From assembly GCA_963832445.1 (NCBI GenBank), contig CAWHUM010000013.1:124001-188000 (forward strand): a stretch of 64,000 nucleotides of DNA. The letters are read 5' to 3'. Under the pieces are notes generated by a model. It was not told the DNA's origin. It worked only from the letters and a program-made list of their open reading frames with translations, and made no database searches. Every line of letters begins with the position of its first letter. The first letter of the stretch is position 1. Position numbers and translations under genes: made by a program. Below are positions 62,331-64,000 of the stretch, piece after piece. Source of the DNA: AWTP1-13 sp963832445 (GTDB taxonomy: Bacteria; Pseudomonadota; Alphaproteobacteria; Rhizobiales; Hyphomicrobiaceae).

Positions 62331-62554
62331 GACGATCCCGCCTTCGATTGAACTCGCCCTTAACTCGCCACAGAAGGCTGTGGCCAGTCTAGAGCATGCA
62401 AGCAACCAATCTCAAAAAAGAAGTGCACAGGCATGCGGGAGCTCTGCCAGATGCGCAGCAGGACCACCGAAGCACGAAGGCCTCCCCGCGCGGCGCGAAG
62501 GAGGCCCGTCTCGACCGTCAGGCCTCCGGGATCAACCGTTCACCGAACCGCCTG

Positions 62555-62857
62555 TCAATTGCACAGCTTCCCTTGCACCGTGCACTCTCTGCCGAGAGCC
62601 CCGCCCGCGGTGCAGCGAGCCTTGACGTTGCTCACCTTGTAGCCGGGCGCTTCGCCGACCTTCTGGCTCGTTGCCATCCAATTGGCCCACATGCCCCAGT
62701 CCGTCCCCTGCAGCACGGCTTCCCAGGCCTGGAATTTGGCCGAATCGTCGTTGCCGCCGGTGCCGCGTCCGGCCTTGCTGATGCAGGCCGCATGCGCGGC
62801 CGCGCCGGCCCCCACCAGGAGTGTCACTACCGCCACCGCACGAATAAAGGTCCTCAT
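62555..62857 (-). CDS. Small secreted protein, function unknown
   Basis: 100 residues from ATG at 62857. Signal peptide FIRAVAVVTLLVGAGAAAHA, then ACISKAGRGTGGNDDSAKFQAWEAVLQGTDWGMWANWMATSQKVGEAPGYKVSNVKARCTAGGALGRECTVQGKLCN with four Cys and several Trp. Periplasmic or secreted. It shares an ATxxWxNWM-like helix (WEAVLQG...W..WM.TSQ) found in many uncharacterised Rhizobiales proteins. Family not named by me. Confidence 0.6.
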   Translation of the reverse strand: MRTFIRAVAVVTLLVGAGAAAHAACISKAGRGTGGNDDSAKFQAWEAVLQGTDWGMWANWMATSQKVGEAPGYKVSNVKARCTAGGALGRECTVQGKLCN

Positions 62858-63028
62858 CGCCAAGCTCCCCATGCAGAATTGAACCTAGTGCCCGGCCGAC
62901 CACCCGGGATCGCCCTCCTTGCACACGCCGACCGCGCACTGCAATGCACATTGTGTCGAATTTTGCCCGCACGTGGCCCTGCGGTGACGGAGCCGCCTCG
63001 GCGGCTTTCGGCCCGATTTTCGATGGTT

Positions 63029-63244
63029 TCAGTCAGCAGGCTGGAGGTCCACTGCCTTCGGCCCCTTGCCGCGCTTGTCGGGCTCGGTCTCGAAGGACAC
63101 CCTCATGTTTTCCGTCAGCGGCCCGACATTGGAGCGCTCGACGGCGGTGATGTGGACGAACACGTCCTTTCCGCCGCCGTCCGGCGTGATAAAGCCGAAC
63201 CCTTTCGACTGGTTGAAGAACTTCACCGTTCCGGTCTGCCGCAT
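63029..63244 (-). CDS. Cold shock protein, CspA family
   Basis: 71 residues: MRQTGTVKFFNQSKGFGFITPDGGGKDVFVHITAVERSNVGPL, with RNP1 (KGFGFI) and RNP2 (VFVHI) motifs, and a C-terminal KRGKGPKAVDLQ. It binds single-stranded RNA and DNA and acts as an RNA chaperone. The ATG at 63244 follows a perfect Shine-Dalgarno (AAGGAGG). No long 5' leader is apparent in the sequence. Confidence 0.94.
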   Translation of the reverse strand: MRQTGTVKFFNQSKGFGFITPDGGGKDVFVHITAVERSNVGPLTENMRVSFETEPDKRGKGPKAVDLQPAD

Positions 63245-63480
63245 ACGAGGCCTCCTTGGTCCCCGGTGGTAGATTGTACGGGTCGCATCAGCTTCCGCGC
63301 CGACGCGCATGAAGACAGGGCCGTGTTGTCCGATGTCGGCGGGAAGGGTGAGGCGCGCGAGAGAGCGTCGATGCGTCTGCGCAGGTCATCTCGGGAACGT
63401 CTCTGCAGTCTACGTCGGATCCGATAGGCCCGAACTGCGCGCGAGTATCGGTTATTGCCTTGTGCTGTGCAAGCGCAAAT

Positions 63481-64000
63481 CAGCCGCCTTGTGTGGCAAT
63501 GCGTTCGAGGCGATGGCGAGCGCCTGGCCCCAGCCCCAAGCGGCGGGAAAGCTCGGGCAGCACCCTCTCGAGCTGTGCGTCCAGCGCATAGGGCGGGTTG
63601 GCGACAATCAGACCACAGCCATTGAGGCGGTCGGGAGAGTCTTCCCCCGTATCATCAGCTCAATGCAGAGCAACTCCGGCCAGGCGTCCTGGGCCGCGAG
63701 CGCCTTGCGGAAGCGGGCGATGGGCTTGCGGTCCTTTATGGGGTACCAGGCCAGGTACACCCCTGTTTCGAAACGGCGGAGGGCTTGACCCAGACCGTCC
63801 GCCAAACGTGCAAGCTCGCCCTGCTCCTCGAACGGAGGATCGATCAGGACGACACCGCGCCTTTCCTTGGGCGGCAGCAGCGACTTCAGTACCATCCAGC
63901 CATCGAGAGCCAGGAGCTTCACCCTCGGGTCTCGCCCGATGGCCGCCTTGAGGCTTGCAGCGTCGTCAGGATGGAGCTCGTTGGCGACGAGCACGTCCTG
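63481..64000 (-). CDS. rlmJ: 23S rRNA (adenine(2030)-N6)-methyltransferase RlmJ, 3' part (frameshifted; 5' end outside the window)
   Basis: The minus-strand frame enters from the right edge: VLVANELHPDDAASLKAAIGRD, then KLLALDGWMVLKSLLPPKERRGVVLIDPPFEEQGELARLADGLGQALRRFETGVYLAWYPIKDR (methyltransferase motif IV LIDPPFEE) and LCIELMIRG. In a G run near 63644-63648 the frame changes by a lost base (or two gained) to EDSPDRLNGCGLIVANPPYALDAQLERVLPEL and ends at TGA (63481). RlmJ methylates A2030 of 23S rRNA. N-terminal part lies beyond the window. Confidence 0.88.

Overview
The window is high-GC, densely packed and typical of an alphaproteobacterium of the order Hyphomicrobiales (Rhizobiales). 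The main taxonomic clue is the gene run rnd - lptC/lptA - lptB - rpoN - ptsN at 30.2-36.2 kb. The two branched-chain-amino-acid-type ABC operons, the YcgN and MAPEG family proteins, the DUF1217 flagellar-type protein and the GC-rich palindromic repeats point the same way. No rRNA, tRNA, transposase, integrase, prophage or CRISPR array was found. Roughly thirty frameshifts, mostly single extra bases, break about fifteen genes, including ones expected to be essential; these look like sequence errors. Most are placed to within a few bases by matching the protein reading on both sides.

Layout. 0-5.9 kb: a UvrD/PcrA helicase, a frameshifted DUF3754 membrane protein and an M24 Xaa-Pro aminopeptidase. 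5.9-19.6 kb is the most distinctive part. It holds an aldehyde dehydrogenase, a 6-hydroxynicotinate-reductase-like protein, a UGSC-family gene with an in-frame TGA (probable selenocysteine) and its partner gene, UPF0280, a ParE-type toxin-antitoxin pair, a full Liv-type ABC importer, a DUF1185 protein and an enamidase. Reductase, enamidase and aldehyde dehydrogenase are the steps known for the reductive nicotinate / 6-hydroxynicotinate route, so I read this as an import-and-degradation island for an N-heterocyclic acid or a similar compound. It is studded with palindromic repeats, some of them inside reading frames.

19.8-28.8 kb: a carotenoid-desaturase-like FAD oxidoreductase, then a second Liv-type ABC importer with an acyl-CoA ligase and a TetR regulator, all on the minus strand. 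The regulator is divergent from a MetE-like methyltransferase, and a palindromic operator candidate lies between them. 30-37 kb: RNase D, the LPS-transport genes (LptC fused to LptA-type domains, then LptB), sigma-54 and the nitrogen PTS protein. No hpf gene is seen between rpoN and ptsN. 36-45 kb: UppP, TPR proteins, a peroxiredoxin, MAPEG, YcgN and SDR proteins, and small membrane proteins.

46-49.6 kb is a compact ArsR - SRPBCC - VOC - GST - VOC - TfoX-like - DUF899 stress or detoxification run. 49.7-54.3 kb holds a crotonase, an isochorismatase-like hydrolase, a D-2-hydroxyacid dehydrogenase and a CurA-like reductase. 54.4-64 kb holds bL36, a FetAB-like ABC pair, a large DUF1217 repeat protein, a TauE/SafE permease, several small secreted proteins, a cold shock protein and the 3' part of rlmJ.
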